Source: Pyxidicoccus sp. MSG2
GTDB lineage: Bacteria > Myxococcota > Myxococcia > Myxococcales > Myxococcaceae
Reading direction: 5' to 3'
NCBI RefSeq assembly: GCF_026626705.1
Contig: NZ_JAPNKC010000001.1
Span: forward strand, 2,542,001-2,606,000
Length of the DNA stretch: 64,000 nt
Within the stretch, counting starts at the first letter, position 1; the number at the start of each line of letters is the position of its first letter. The position numbers were made by a program, and so were the translations under genes. This document shows, in pieces, positions 35,169 to 43,627 of the stretch. The notes beneath the pieces were generated by a model. It did no database searches, had not been told where the DNA came from, and was given only the letters and a program-made list of their open reading frames with translations.

Positions 35169-36155
35169 ATGGCTGAGTCAGAGGGCAACCACGGCGCGCA
35201 AGGGGCACCCGACCCGGTGGGGATGTTCGCCAACCGGCTGCGCAAGGACGCGAAGCGCTTCCGCAAGTGGGCCCGCGCGGAGCGGCTGACGGCCTTCCGC
35301 GTCTACGACAGGGACATTCCCGAGTACCCCTACGCCATCGACCTCTACGGCGACTGCGCGCACGTGGTGGAGTACCCGCGCCGCCGCGCCCTCAAGTCCG
35401 GCACCGCCGAGTCCCAGCGCGAGGAGGTGCTCGCGGAGGTGACGGAGGTACTCGGCGTCCCACCCGAGCGCATCTTCGTGAAGACGCACACGCCCCAGCC
35501 CTGGGGCCGCTCGCAGTACGGCCGGGTGGGCCAGGGCAGCAGTCGAATCGTCGTGGAGGAGCAGGGCCTGAAGTTCTGGGTCAACCTCGGCGACTACCTC
35601 GACACCGGCCTCTTCATGGACCACCGCAACACCCGCGCACGCGTGCGGGAGGAGGCGAAGGGCAAGCGCTTCCTCAACCTCTTCGCGTACACCGGGGCCT
35701 TCACCGTCTACGCCGCCGCGGGAGGCGCCACGAGCACCACGACGGTGGACCTGTCCAACACGTACCTCGACTGGGCCGAGGACAACCTCGACTTGAACGG
35801 ACTCGCGGACGCGCGGCACGTGCTGGTGCGCGCGGACGCCAAGGCGTGGGTGGAGGCACAGGCCGACGAGCCGGAGCGCTACGACCTGGTGGTCTGCGAC
35901 CCGCCGTCCTTCTCCACGTCGAAGAAGATGTCCGGCAGCTTCAACGTGCAGCGAGACCACCCGCGCCTGTTGGCCGCCATCCGGGCGCTGCTTTCGCCCG
36001 GCGGCGTCCTCTACTTCTCCACCAACTTCCTCGGCTTCGAGCTCAGCGACGCGGCGGCGCGGGGAATGGACGTGGAAGAAATTACCCCCGCCTCCATCCC
36101 CGAGGACTTCCAGCGGAAGGAAATCCACCGGTGCTGGCGGATGGTGGCCCCCTGA
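35169..36155 (+). CDS. Class I SAM-dependent rRNA methyltransferase (RlmI/RlmK type)
   Basis: The 328-aa protein begins with an RNA-interacting segment (MFANRLRKDAKRFRKWARAE; about 19-38). It has an OB/EEHEE-like part with VVEEQGLKFWVNLGDYLDTGLFMDHR, the SAM motif FLNLFAYTGAFTVYAAAGGA (about 175-194) and the NPPY-type VVCDPPSFSTSKKM. These features fit the RlmI and RlmK-domain (C-terminal half of RlmKL) families, which methylate 23S rRNA; exact base not assignable. ATG 35169 lies after GGAAGGA; the long open frame upstream from 34992 is antisense to the DUF2147 promoter region and unlikely. Confidence 0.88.
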   Translation: MAESEGNHGAQGAPDPVGMFANRLRKDAKRFRKWARAERLTAFRVYDRDIPEYPYAIDLYGDCAHVVEYPRRRALKSGTAESQREEVLAEVTEVLGVPPERIFVKTHTPQPWGRSQYGRVGQGSSRIVVEEQGLKFWVNLGDYLDTGLFMDHRNTRARVREEAKGKRFLNLFAYTGAFTVYAAAGGATSTTTVDLSNTYLDWAEDNLDLNGLADARHVLVRADAKAWVEAQADEPERYDLVVCDPPSFSTSKKMSGSFNVQRDHPRLLAAIRALLSPGGVLYFSTNFLGFELSDAAARGMDVEEITPASIPEDFQRKEIHRCWRMVAP

Positions 36156-36170
36156 GCTGAAGGGGCCACC
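36143..36170. terminator. Hairpin overlapping the methyltransferase stop codon
   Basis: A 9-bp perfect stem (GGTGGCCCC / GGGGCCACC) with a 10-nt loop spans the TGA stop and sits between convergent genes. There is no U-tract on either side, so its strength is uncertain. Confidence 0.5.
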
Positions 36171-36185
36171 TCTACCGGGCGCGCG

Positions 36186-37346
36186 CTACAGCCAGCAGAC
36201 GTTGTCGACGCAACGCTCGCCGGCGGGGCACTCGCAGTTCGCGACGCACTCCTTGCCGCTGCCCTGATTCACCGGCTTGCACACGCCGCTGTTGCACACG
36301 TTGCCCGCGGGGCACTCGCAGTTGGCGCGGCACACCGGCGAGGTGCCCGCGTCCGTCGTGGGCGTCGGCGTGGGCGACTTGCAGTGGCCGCTGCTGCAGA
36401 CCTGACCCGAGGGGCAGTCGCAGTTGGCCACGCACACGGGGCCGGTGCCCGCATCCGGAGGCGGGGGCGGCGGCGTGGGCGACTTGCAGTAGCCGCTGGT
36501 GCAGACCTGACCGGAGGGGCAGTCACAGGTGGCCACGCAGGCCTGGCCCGGGTCCGGCTGCGGCGACTTGCACTGGCCATTCGTGCAGACCTGCCCGGAG
36601 GGGCAGTCGCAGTTGGCGCGGCACTCGCCCCCGCTGGGAATGGGCATGCAGTAGCCGATGTGGCAGGAGTACTCGTTCGGGCACTCGGTGGTGGAGTCGC
36701 AGGACGCGCGGCACTGGCCGTCCACGCAGTCCTTCCCGTCCCCGCACTGGTAGGCGGACGTGCACGCGTTCGGGTCCGGCGGGCGGGTGCGGCACACGCC
36801 GGAGACACACGCGTCCGTGGAGGGGCACTGCGAGTCCGCCGTGCAGCCGTGGTAGCACTGGTTGTTGATGCAGTAGTTGCCCGCCCCGCAGTCCGCGTTC
36901 AGCAAGCACTTGTCGCTCGTGCCGGCGTCCGGACGCGTTCCACCATCCGAGCCGGCATCCGGGCGCGTGCCACCGTCCGTGCGCGTGCCAGCGTCCGTCC
37001 CGCTGTCCGGGCGCGAGCCACCCTGGCCGGGAACGCAGAAGTGGTCGGCGCACTTGTTGCCCGAGCCACAATCCAGGTCACGCACGCAGGGCGTGTAGCA
37101 GACGTTGTTGACGCACACCTCGCCCCGGTCGCAGTCGCGGGAGGCGGAGCAGCTCGTCGAGTCGGGTGGCACCTCGTAACAGCAGTTGTCGCGACAGGTC
37201 TCATTACTGTCGCAATCCGAGTTGCTGTAGCAATACTCCTCGTCGTCGTACCAGTCGTCGTTCTCGTGGATGATGCAGCCCGGCAGGGTCGATCCAAGCA
37301 AAAGCAAAAGCGACAGCATCACGCTGCGCGCGGGGGTATTCCTCAT
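36186..37346 (-). CDS. Cys-rich repeat lipoprotein
   Basis: The 386-aa product has a signal peptide ending LPGC (lipobox). The rest consists of about ten Cys-rich modules of roughly 30-40 residues, each near C..DCPSGQVC.NG.CK, separated by Pro/Asp/Gly/Thr linkers such as DAGTRTDGGTRPDAG. The modules resemble EB/dickkopf-like or Stig1-like disulphide-knotted repeats seen in many myxobacterial surface proteins. The Cys spacing and export signal imply disulphide formation outside the cytoplasm. I cannot assign a function; adhesion or matrix binding is a guess. It is divergent from the ECF sigma gene across a region with an AT-rich palindrome. Confidence 0.85.
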   Translation of the reverse strand: MRNTPARSVMLSLLLLLGSTLPGCIIHENDDWYDDEEYCYSNSDCDSNETCRDNCCYEVPPDSTSCSASRDCDRGEVCVNNVCYTPCVRDLDCGSGNKCADHFCVPGQGGSRPDSGTDAGTRTDGGTRPDAGSDGGTRPDAGTSDKCLLNADCGAGNYCINNQCYHGCTADSQCPSTDACVSGVCRTRPPDPNACTSAYQCGDGKDCVDGQCRASCDSTTECPNEYSCHIGYCMPIPSGGECRANCDCPSGQVCTNGQCKSPQPDPGQACVATCDCPSGQVCTSGYCKSPTPPPPPPDAGTGPVCVANCDCPSGQVCSSGHCKSPTPTPTTDAGTSPVCRANCECPAGNVCNSGVCKPVNQGSGKECVANCECPAGERCVDNVCWL

Positions 37347-37438
37347 GAGTAGGTACTCCGAGAAAGCTGGGGGACCGGTCCGGCCACCGGGTGGGTTGTC
37401 CGGGTTCAGGCGCGTTTGACGCCGGAGGCGGTACGGCT

Positions 37439-37459
37439 GATCAAAGAATAATTTTGATC
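37439..37459. promoter_or_regulatory. AT-rich palindrome between divergent lipoprotein and sigma-factor genes
   Basis: GATCAAA and TTTGATC are perfect 7-bp arms around a 7-bp AT-rich spacer, in otherwise very GC-rich DNA. The position (43 bp before the sigma start, 93 bp before the lipoprotein start) suggests an operator or promoter element. The regulator is unknown. Confidence 0.45.
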
Positions 37460-37502
37460 GCCCGCGTTGGGAGCGGCGACCCAGTCAGTACGGAGGTAGT
37501 CT

Positions 37503-38252
37503 GTGCTGGCCTGGACCATTCACATCGGCAACGGCGCGCTCGTGAAAGGCGCAGAACCGTTGCCGGCCCCCGAGGGAGCGCCTCCGGTGTTCTTCAGAGG
37601 AACTCGTTCACTGGCGGAAGTCAGCGCGCCGGCCGAGCGCCTCGCGAGCGCCGTGCCCGCGCCGGTGAGCGCGGACGAGGCCCAGCTCCACCACCTGGTG
37701 TGTCGGGTCCAGGACGGAGACCTCGCCGCCTTCGAGCAGCTCTACCAGCTCACGCGGCTGGACGCGGCGCGGACGCTGCGGCACCTGGTGGGCGACCGGG
37801 TGGAGGTGGAGGACCTGCTCCAGGAGACGTACCTGCGGCTGCTGACGGCGGTGAAGGGCTACCGGGGCGAGTCCCGCTTCCGGACATTCTTCTACCGGGT
37901 GTGCTCCAACGTGGCGCTGTCGCACCTGCGCTGGAAGCGGCGGCGGCCGGAGGACTCGTTCGCTGAGCCGCCGGAGCAGGAGTCACCGGGAGAGGACCCC
38001 GAGCGCGCCGCGGCCCGGCGCCAGGCGGCCCGGCTGGTGGAGCTGGCGCTGGAGCGGCTGAAGCCCAAGAAGCGCATCGTCTTCGTCTATTACGAGCTGT
38101 GCGGCATGAGCCCGGACGAGATTGCCGAGGCCGTGGGAAGCTCGGCCAACACCGTTCGCAGCCGCCTGCACCACGCGAGACTGGAGTTCAACGAGGCCAT
38201 GCAGCGACTGCTCGTTACCCGCCGCCCTGGAGGTCTCCATGGCCGGCCATGA
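37503..38252 (+). CDS. ECF-type RNA polymerase sigma factor
   Basis: The 249-aa protein has an unusual N-terminal extension of about 60 residues. Sigma region 2 follows (about 65-140; AAFEQLYQLTRLDAARTLRHLVGD, EDLLQETYLRLL, FRTFFYRVCSNVALSHLRWKRR in parts), then region 4 (about 180-240; KPKKRIVFVYYELCGMSPDEIAEAVG and TVRSRLHHAR). The start is read as GTG 37503 after a GGAGG site; internal starts would remove most of the extension. Its 3' end overlaps the anti-sigma gene by 14 bp, so the pair is coupled. Confidence 0.9.
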   Translation: MLAWTIHIGNGALVKGAEPLPAPEGAPPVFFRGTRSLAEVSAPAERLASAVPAPVSADEAQLHHLVCRVQDGDLAAFEQLYQLTRLDAARTLRHLVGDRVEVEDLLQETYLRLLTAVKGYRGESRFRTFFYRVCSNVALSHLRWKRRRPEDSFAEPPEQESPGEDPERAAARRQAARLVELALERLKPKKRIVFVYYELCGMSPDEIAEAVGSSANTVRSRLHHARLEFNEAMQRLLVTRRPGGLHGRP

Positions 38253-39912
38253 GGTCCAGGCGCTGTGGGCGCTGGCGGCGGGGGAGCTGGACGCGGCGGA
38301 GCGCTCCCGCGTGGAGGCGCACGTCTCTGGATGCGCGGAGTGCGCGGCGGAGCTGGAGCGGGTGAAGCAGTCCCGCGCGGCGCTGCACACGGTGCGAGAG
38401 GTGACGCCGGACGTACGCTGGGATGTGGTGGACGCGGGGCTTCGGGCCGCGGCGGCGCGACAGGCGGCGGCCCGGTCCCTGGGGCCGTGGGCGAGGCTGC
38501 GTGAAGCGGCGGCGCAGCGGGTGAAGCCTGCATCCGGGTCCTGGCGGCCCGGCGCCATGGCGGCCCCGAGGTCCCGGCTCCCGTGGGCCATGCTGCTCGC
38601 GGGGGCCTGCGCGGCGATGCTGGGCTTCTGGATGTTGCGGACGCCGGACGTGGCGCCGGGCACGACGGTGGCGGTGCTCGACGGTGACGGCGCTCCGGAC
38701 ACGCCCCAGACGGTGCAAGCGGGCACGCCCCAGACGGAGACGGTGCGCGACGGTGACGGCGCCCTCGCGGAGCTGCCTCGCGAAGGCACGGGCACCCTCG
38801 ACACGGCGCAGGCGGAGAGCACCTCGGGCGCGGTGGTGCGCGAGGCGGGTGGCGCGGAGCGGACGCTCCAGGCGGGCACGAAGCTGCGCTCGGGTGTCGC
38901 GGTCCGGACGCCCGCGCGTGCCACGGCGATGCTGCGGCTGCCGGACGCGAGCCGGGTGCGGCTGTCGGCGGGCTCGGAGGTGGAGCTGTCCCGAGCGGAG
39001 GCCCGCGACGTCCACCTCACGGTGCGTCGGGGCCGGCTGTCGGTGCAGGCGTCGCATGCGCAGCGGGAGGGATTCCTGGTGGAGGCGGCGGGCCTGCGAG
39101 TGTCCGTGGTGGGCACCGTCTTCACGGTGGAGCACACGGAGCACGGCGCGGCGGTGGCCGTGGCGGAAGGACGCGTGCGCGTGGAGGTGGAGGGCCAGCC
39201 TCCGCGACTGGTGAGCGCGGGTGAGCGGGTGGAGCTGGATTCGCGGAAGCAGACCCTGAAGCATGCGCCGGTGTCGGAGCCCGACCAGCGGGCCTTCGCG
39301 GAGCTGAGCGCCCCCGAAGCAGGGGTCCAGGCTCCGGCGACGGGGAAGCCGGTGGTGGCCATGAAGGAGCCGCGACCGCAGGCGCCACGCCCCGAAAACA
39401 AGGAGTCCGCAGAGCTGCCGGAAGAAATCCCGACGCGCACGCAGGTGGTGGCCGAGGTGGCTCCGTCCAAGGACGTGGCGTCCTCCGAAGCGGACCCCGA
39501 CCAGGAGTTCGCGCCCTACCCCGCGAAGTCCGTGACGGAGCAACTGCCTCCGAAAATGGCCGAGCCTCCCGCCCCACCGCCCCCCACCGCCGTGGCGGAG
39601 CGGCCCGCGCAGGAGAAGAAGAAGGAGCCGCTGATTCCGATGGCGCTGCTGTCGGGCGACGCGGACGAGCGCTTCCTGGGGTACGCGCGGCTCCAGATGC
39701 GCCCCCGTAAGTGCGAGAGCTTCCTGGTGGGCCTGCAGGAGATTGCGCAGCGGAGCCCCCGCGCGGACCACCGAGACCAGGCGCGCCAGCTTCGTGCACG
39801 GTGCCTGGCGGAGAAGCCTCCGCAGCAAGCGCCTCGGATGGACCCGCCGACAGCCCCTCGACTTCCCACGGGGCCGCTGAAGCCGGGAGGCCGCACCGGA
39901 CGGCTGCCCTGA
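38239..39912 (+). CDS. Anti-sigma factor with zinc finger, transmembrane segment and FecR domain
   Basis: The 557-aa protein begins with a zf-HC2/ZAS-type motif (His28, Cys32, Cys35 in AHVSGCAECAAEL), typical of anti-sigma domains that hold ECF sigma factors. A TM helix lies at about 114-133, and a periplasmic FecR domain at about 205-345 (RTLQAGTKLRSG, LRLPDASRVRLSAGSEVELS, VSVVGTVFTVEH, GRVRVEVEG). A Pro/Glu-rich linker and a C-terminal helical part (about 455-557) end it. Fusing an anti-sigma head to a FecR sensor is a known but less common arrangement. The ATG at 38239 follows GGAGG and overlaps the sigma gene. Confidence 0.88.
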   Translation: MAGHEVQALWALAAGELDAAERSRVEAHVSGCAECAAELERVKQSRAALHTVREVTPDVRWDVVDAGLRAAAARQAAARSLGPWARLREAAAQRVKPASGSWRPGAMAAPRSRLPWAMLLAGACAAMLGFWMLRTPDVAPGTTVAVLDGDGAPDTPQTVQAGTPQTETVRDGDGALAELPREGTGTLDTAQAESTSGAVVREAGGAERTLQAGTKLRSGVAVRTPARATAMLRLPDASRVRLSAGSEVELSRAEARDVHLTVRRGRLSVQASHAQREGFLVEAAGLRVSVVGTVFTVEHTEHGAAVAVAEGRVRVEVEGQPPRLVSAGERVELDSRKQTLKHAPVSEPDQRAFAELSAPEAGVQAPATGKPVVAMKEPRPQAPRPENKESAELPEEIPTRTQVVAEVAPSKDVASSEADPDQEFAPYPAKSVTEQLPPKMAEPPAPPPPTAVAERPAQEKKKEPLIPMALLSGDADERFLGYARLQMRPRKCESFLVGLQEIAQRSPRADHRDQARQLRARCLAEKPPQQAPRMDPPTAPRLPTGPLKPGGRTGRLP

Positions 39913-39932
39913 AAGTCACGCGCTACGACAGC

Positions 39933-41120
39933 TCAGCCGTCTGAGCCCGTGCGCGGCAGCTTCTGCGGCGGCTCCGTGGCATTCCCCCGCGCCACCAGCT
40001 CGCGAACCACGGACTCGAGCGCGCGGATGCGCCGGCCCGCGCGTCCGGGAGCCCACTCGGGCACGGCAGGTCCGCGCAGCAATTCCATGGCCTGCTCCAC
40101 CCCGCCCGCCTTGCCCTTCAGCGCGCGCGCCGTGGCCAGTCGCACGTTGCGCGCCGGCCGCCGGGTGACGCCTCCCTCCCACAGCAAATCCAGCGCGAAG
40201 GTGGTCCACACGGCCAGCTCGTCATCGGGACGCAGGAACGCCTCGAACCGCGCCAGCGCCTGCGTGCGCGGCTCTCCCGCGAACAACACCTCCTCGGGCA
40301 ACTCCACATGCAGCGGTGTGCTGCGCGCCAGTGGATGCTCGGGAGCGATGACAGCCTCGAAGCGCTCTCCCGTGGCTGGACGGCAGGCCACCGCGTGGAC
40401 CAGCTCGGAAGGAATGTTCGTTCCGGTCGGATGTGCGTTGGCCTCGCCGTAGAAGACGACGAGGTTCTCGAAGCGGTCGGCCAGCGTGCGCAGCTCCAGC
40501 GGCGGACGCCACGGGCCGAAGTAAATGCGGCGGCGGTTCGGAGACGTCCGCTGCGATTGCCGCTCCAACTGCGTGTCCACCATGTACTCGAAGGCCTTGA
40601 GCATGGTGTCGAAGCGCTCCGCGTCCCCCTCCAGGATGCCCAGCATCTCCACCACCGCCTCGATGGTGGACACGCAGTGGTCCGCGGGCTCGGCGCGGAT
40701 GCGGTAGTTGCTCGGCCGGCGGGGCACGAAGCTGATGCGCGGCAGGCTGGCGAGCAGCGGGTTTCGCGAGACGACCTTCTTCGCCTGGGGCCACGTGCCG
40801 TCCACGACGATGATGGTCTCCGGCGGATTCCTGCTGGCCTCCTCCACCGTGATGGCGTTGTCGCCCGGGAAGAGCACGGCCACCGACTCCGGCTTCGCCG
40901 CGAGCTGCTCCAGCCGCGCGTGGCCGGTGAAGTCCACGCCCTCGTGCAGTTCGGCGTTGCGCAGCGCCAGGCGCGCCATGCGTGCCGTGCCAATGGCCAC
41001 GCGCCGCTCACGCGGATGCTGGAGGAAGACGACGCGGGTCTTGGTCTCCAGCGGGGGCGGCAGTTGCGCGCAGTAGCAGGTACTCTCGGGACGGCGGCAG
41101 CGAAGGCACAGATTACGCAC
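39933..41120 (-). CDS. DTW-domain protein (tRNA acp3U aminocarboxypropyltransferase-like) with C-terminal extension
   Basis: The 395-aa protein has the N-terminal zinc-type Cys cluster CLRCRRPESTCYC and the domain core: FLQHPRERRVAIGTARMA, the namesake DGTWPQAKK (about 107-115), PSNYRIRAEP and CVSTIEAV. E. coli TapT, of about 230 residues, installs acp3U in tRNA using SAM. This protein carries an added C-terminal region of about 165 residues (about 230-395) that I do not recognise (VVFYGEANAHPTG, VHAVACRPATGERFEAVIAPE). That part resembles an exonuclease-like or separate enzymatic domain by its strand pattern, but this is weak. The gene is divergent from rsmE. Confidence 0.83.
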   Translation of the reverse strand: MRNLCLRCRRPESTCYCAQLPPPLETKTRVVFLQHPRERRVAIGTARMARLALRNAELHEGVDFTGHARLEQLAAKPESVAVLFPGDNAITVEEASRNPPETIIVVDGTWPQAKKVVSRNPLLASLPRISFVPRRPSNYRIRAEPADHCVSTIEAVVEMLGILEGDAERFDTMLKAFEYMVDTQLERQSQRTSPNRRRIYFGPWRPPLELRTLADRFENLVVFYGEANAHPTGTNIPSELVHAVACRPATGERFEAVIAPEHPLARSTPLHVELPEEVLFAGEPRTQALARFEAFLRPDDELAVWTTFALDLLWEGGVTRRPARNVRLATARALKGKAGGVEQAMELLRGPAVPEWAPGRAGRRIRALESVVRELVARGNATEPPQKLPRTGSDG

Positions 41121-41274
41121 AGTCAGCCTTTACGGTACGCCCCGGAGAGGGGCAAGCACTGCCGACAGGCCGTGCGGAGGCCGACCGGGGAGGCAGCCGT
41201 CCCACGGCTCCCGCGCCCTGACATCCCGCCCAAATGTCCCCCACGCCCCGGGGTGCCGGGGTACAGAAGCCCCC

Positions 41275-42039
41275 GTGAATCTGCTCCTGCTCTTCGACGA
41301 GGACTTCCTCCCGGACGGCACCGCCCGCCTCACCGGACGCCGGGCCCAGCACGCCCGCGAGGTGCTGCGCGCCGAGCCCGGTGAGTCCCTGCGCGTGGGC
41401 CGCCTGGGCGGCCTCACCGGCACCGGCGAGGTGCTGGAGAACAGCACCGGCGTCCTGCACCTGCGCGTCTCCCTCACCGAGCTCCCACCGCCCCGGGCAG
41501 GCGTGGACCTGCTCCTCGCCATCCCCCGCCCCAAGGCCCTGAAGAAGGTCCTCCCCGCGGTGGCGTCGCTCGGCGTGGACCGCGTGGTGCTGGTCAACGC
41601 GGCCCGCGTGGAGAAGAGCTACTTCGACTCCAAGGTGCTGGACGCCGCCTTCGTGCGCGAGTTGCTCCTCCAGGGCCTGGAGCAGGCCCGCGACACGCAC
41701 CTGCCGGAGGTCCTCATCCGCGAGCGCTTCCGCCCCTTCGTCGAGGACGAAGCGGACGCGCTCTTCGGCCCGGACGCAGTCCGGCTGCTCCCCCACCCGC
41801 CCGCGAAGCAGCCCCTGCGCGCGGCCGGGGCGGACACGGCCGAGCGGGTGGTGCTGGCCATCGGCCCCGACGGCGGCTGGGTCCCCTTCGAGGCCGACCT
41901 CCTCGAGGCCCACGGCTTCCGCCCCTTCTCCCTGGGCCCGCGCATCCTCCGGGTGGAGACGGCCGTGCCCGTCCTCCTGGGGCAGGTGGCCCTTCTGCGA
42001 GAGGACATTGCCCCGCGTCAGGAGTCATCTCGGGCTTGA
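41275..42039 (+). CDS. rsmE: 16S rRNA (uracil1498-N3)-methyltransferase RsmE
   Basis: The 254-aa protein has the RsmE layout: an N-terminal PUA-like domain (about 1-70; LTGRRAQHAREVLRAEPGE) and a SPOUT knot domain (about 75-250). The knot domain shows AIPRPKALKKVLPAVASLGVD, a QARDTHLPEVL segment, VLAIGPDGGWVPFEADLLEA and LGPRILRVETAVPVLL. RsmE methylates U1498 of 16S rRNA. GTG start at 41275. It lies 34 bp upstream of the aminopeptidase gene on the same strand. Confidence 0.93.
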   Translation: MNLLLLFDEDFLPDGTARLTGRRAQHAREVLRAEPGESLRVGRLGGLTGTGEVLENSTGVLHLRVSLTELPPPRAGVDLLLAIPRPKALKKVLPAVASLGVDRVVLVNAARVEKSYFDSKVLDAAFVRELLLQGLEQARDTHLPEVLIRERFRPFVEDEADALFGPDAVRLLPHPPAKQPLRAAGADTAERVVLAIGPDGGWVPFEADLLEAHGFRPFSLGPRILRVETAVPVLLGQVALLREDIAPRQESSRA

Positions 42040-42073
42040 AGGGTTGCCGTGCGCTGTTGAAGAGTCACACGCC

Positions 42074-43603
42074 ATGGCCACGTCCAACCCTTCCTCCCCC
42101 TCCGCCGACGGCACCTCGCAGCCCGCCGTGGGTGAGCAGCAGCCCCTCGTCACTTCGGAGCCGCAGGCCGCGCCCGCGAAGCCCGCCAGCCACGACACGG
42201 TGCCGCCCCCGGCCCTGCTCGACTTCATGGTGAAGCGGTGGAAGCCGGGCGCGAAGAAGCTGCCGCCCAAGCTGAAGAACGCCGACGCCTTCCGCGCCCG
42301 CCGCCGCGCCCTCTCCAAGCTGTTCCCCGGCGAGACGCTCATCATCCCCACCGGCCACGAGAAGGTGCGCGCCAACGACACCTACTACCGCTTCCGGCCG
42401 GGCACCGACTTCTACTACCTCACCGGCAACACCGAGCCGGACTGCGTCCTCGTCCTCCAGCCGAAGGAGGGCGGCGGCCACACCGACGTCCTCTTCGTGG
42501 AGCCCAACCCGGGCCGCAGTGACGCCACCTTCTTCACGGACCGCGTGAAGGGCGAGCTGTGGGTGGGCCCGCGCCTGGGCGTGAAGGAGAGCCAGGCCCG
42601 CTTCGGCGTGGACGAGGCGCGCGGCCTCGACGGGCTGAAGGACTACCTCGCCAGCCTGCACGGCGCCGTCAGCCGGCCCACGCGCGTGCTGCGCAACTTC
42701 TCGCCCAAGGTGGACACCGCGATTCCCGAGGGCGGAGAGCGCGACAAGGCCATGGCCCAGGCCCTCTCCGAGATGCGGCTGCTCAAGGACGCGCAGGAGC
42801 TGCGCGAGCTGCAGGCCTCCATCGACTCCACCCAGCGCGGCTTCGAGGACGTCATCCGCGGCCTGAAGACGGCGAAGACGGAGCGCTACGTGGAGGGCAT
42901 CTTCAACCTGCGCGCCCGCGTGGAGGGCAACGACGTGGGCTACGGCACCATCGCCGCCAGCGGCTCGCACGCGTGCGTGCTGCACTGGACGCGCAATGAC
43001 GGGCCGCTCGTCCCCGGGGACTTGCTCCTGCTGGACGCGGGCGTGGAGGGCCACACGCTCTACACGGCGGACATCACCCGCACCCTGCCCCTCTCCGGGA
43101 GGTTCTCGAAGGAGCAGCGCGAAATCTACGAGCTGGTGCTGGAGGCGCAGGACCAGGCGATTGCAGCGGTGAAGCCGGGCAACGACTTCATGGAGCCCAA
43201 CCGCGTGGCCATGCGCGTGCTGGCGAAGGGCCTGGAGTCGCTCGGCATCCTGGAGAGCGCCGAGGAGGCGCTCAAGGACGAGCACCAGTTCTACAAGCGC
43301 TACTCGCTGCACAACGTCAGCCACATGCTGGGCCTGGACGTGCACGACTGCGCCCAGGCGCGGCAGGAGGCATACAAGTACGGCAAGCTCCAGCCCGGCA
43401 TGGTGCTGACGGTGGAGCCCGGCCTGTACTTCCAGACGGACGACCTCACCGTGCCCAGGCGCTACCGCGGCATCGGCGTGCGGATCGAGGACGACGTCGT
43501 CGTCACCGCGCGCGGCTGCAAGGTCCTCTCCGGGAAGATTCCCCGCACCGCGAAGGACGTGGAGGCGTGGATGAAGTCCGTGTGGAAGGCCGCGAAGAAG
43601 TAG
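42074..43603 (+). CDS. pepP: Xaa-Pro aminopeptidase (M24B) with N-terminal extension
   Basis: The 509-aa protein has a Ser/Pro/Ala-rich extension (about 1-55), an AMP_N domain (about 58-200; RFRPGTDFYYLTGNTEPDCVL), and an M24 pita-bread domain (about 260-500). The five metal ligands are visible: Asp in LLLDAGVEG, Asp in TADITRTLP, His in NVSHMLGLDVHD, Glu in TVEPGLYF and Glu in VRIEDDVVV. It should remove N-terminal residues preceding proline using two Mn ions. Its start (ATG 42074) is chosen because the upstream frame overlaps rsmE. The low-complexity N-terminus is unusual for the family. Confidence 0.93.
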   Translation: MATSNPSSPSADGTSQPAVGEQQPLVTSEPQAAPAKPASHDTVPPPALLDFMVKRWKPGAKKLPPKLKNADAFRARRRALSKLFPGETLIIPTGHEKVRANDTYYRFRPGTDFYYLTGNTEPDCVLVLQPKEGGGHTDVLFVEPNPGRSDATFFTDRVKGELWVGPRLGVKESQARFGVDEARGLDGLKDYLASLHGAVSRPTRVLRNFSPKVDTAIPEGGERDKAMAQALSEMRLLKDAQELRELQASIDSTQRGFEDVIRGLKTAKTERYVEGIFNLRARVEGNDVGYGTIAASGSHACVLHWTRNDGPLVPGDLLLLDAGVEGHTLYTADITRTLPLSGRFSKEQREIYELVLEAQDQAIAAVKPGNDFMEPNRVAMRVLAKGLESLGILESAEEALKDEHQFYKRYSLHNVSHMLGLDVHDCAQARQEAYKYGKLQPGMVLTVEPGLYFQTDDLTVPRRYRGIGVRIEDDVVVTARGCKVLSGKIPRTAKDVEAWMKSVWKAAKK

Positions 43604-43627
43604 GCGGCCCCACCCCGGAGGACGGTG

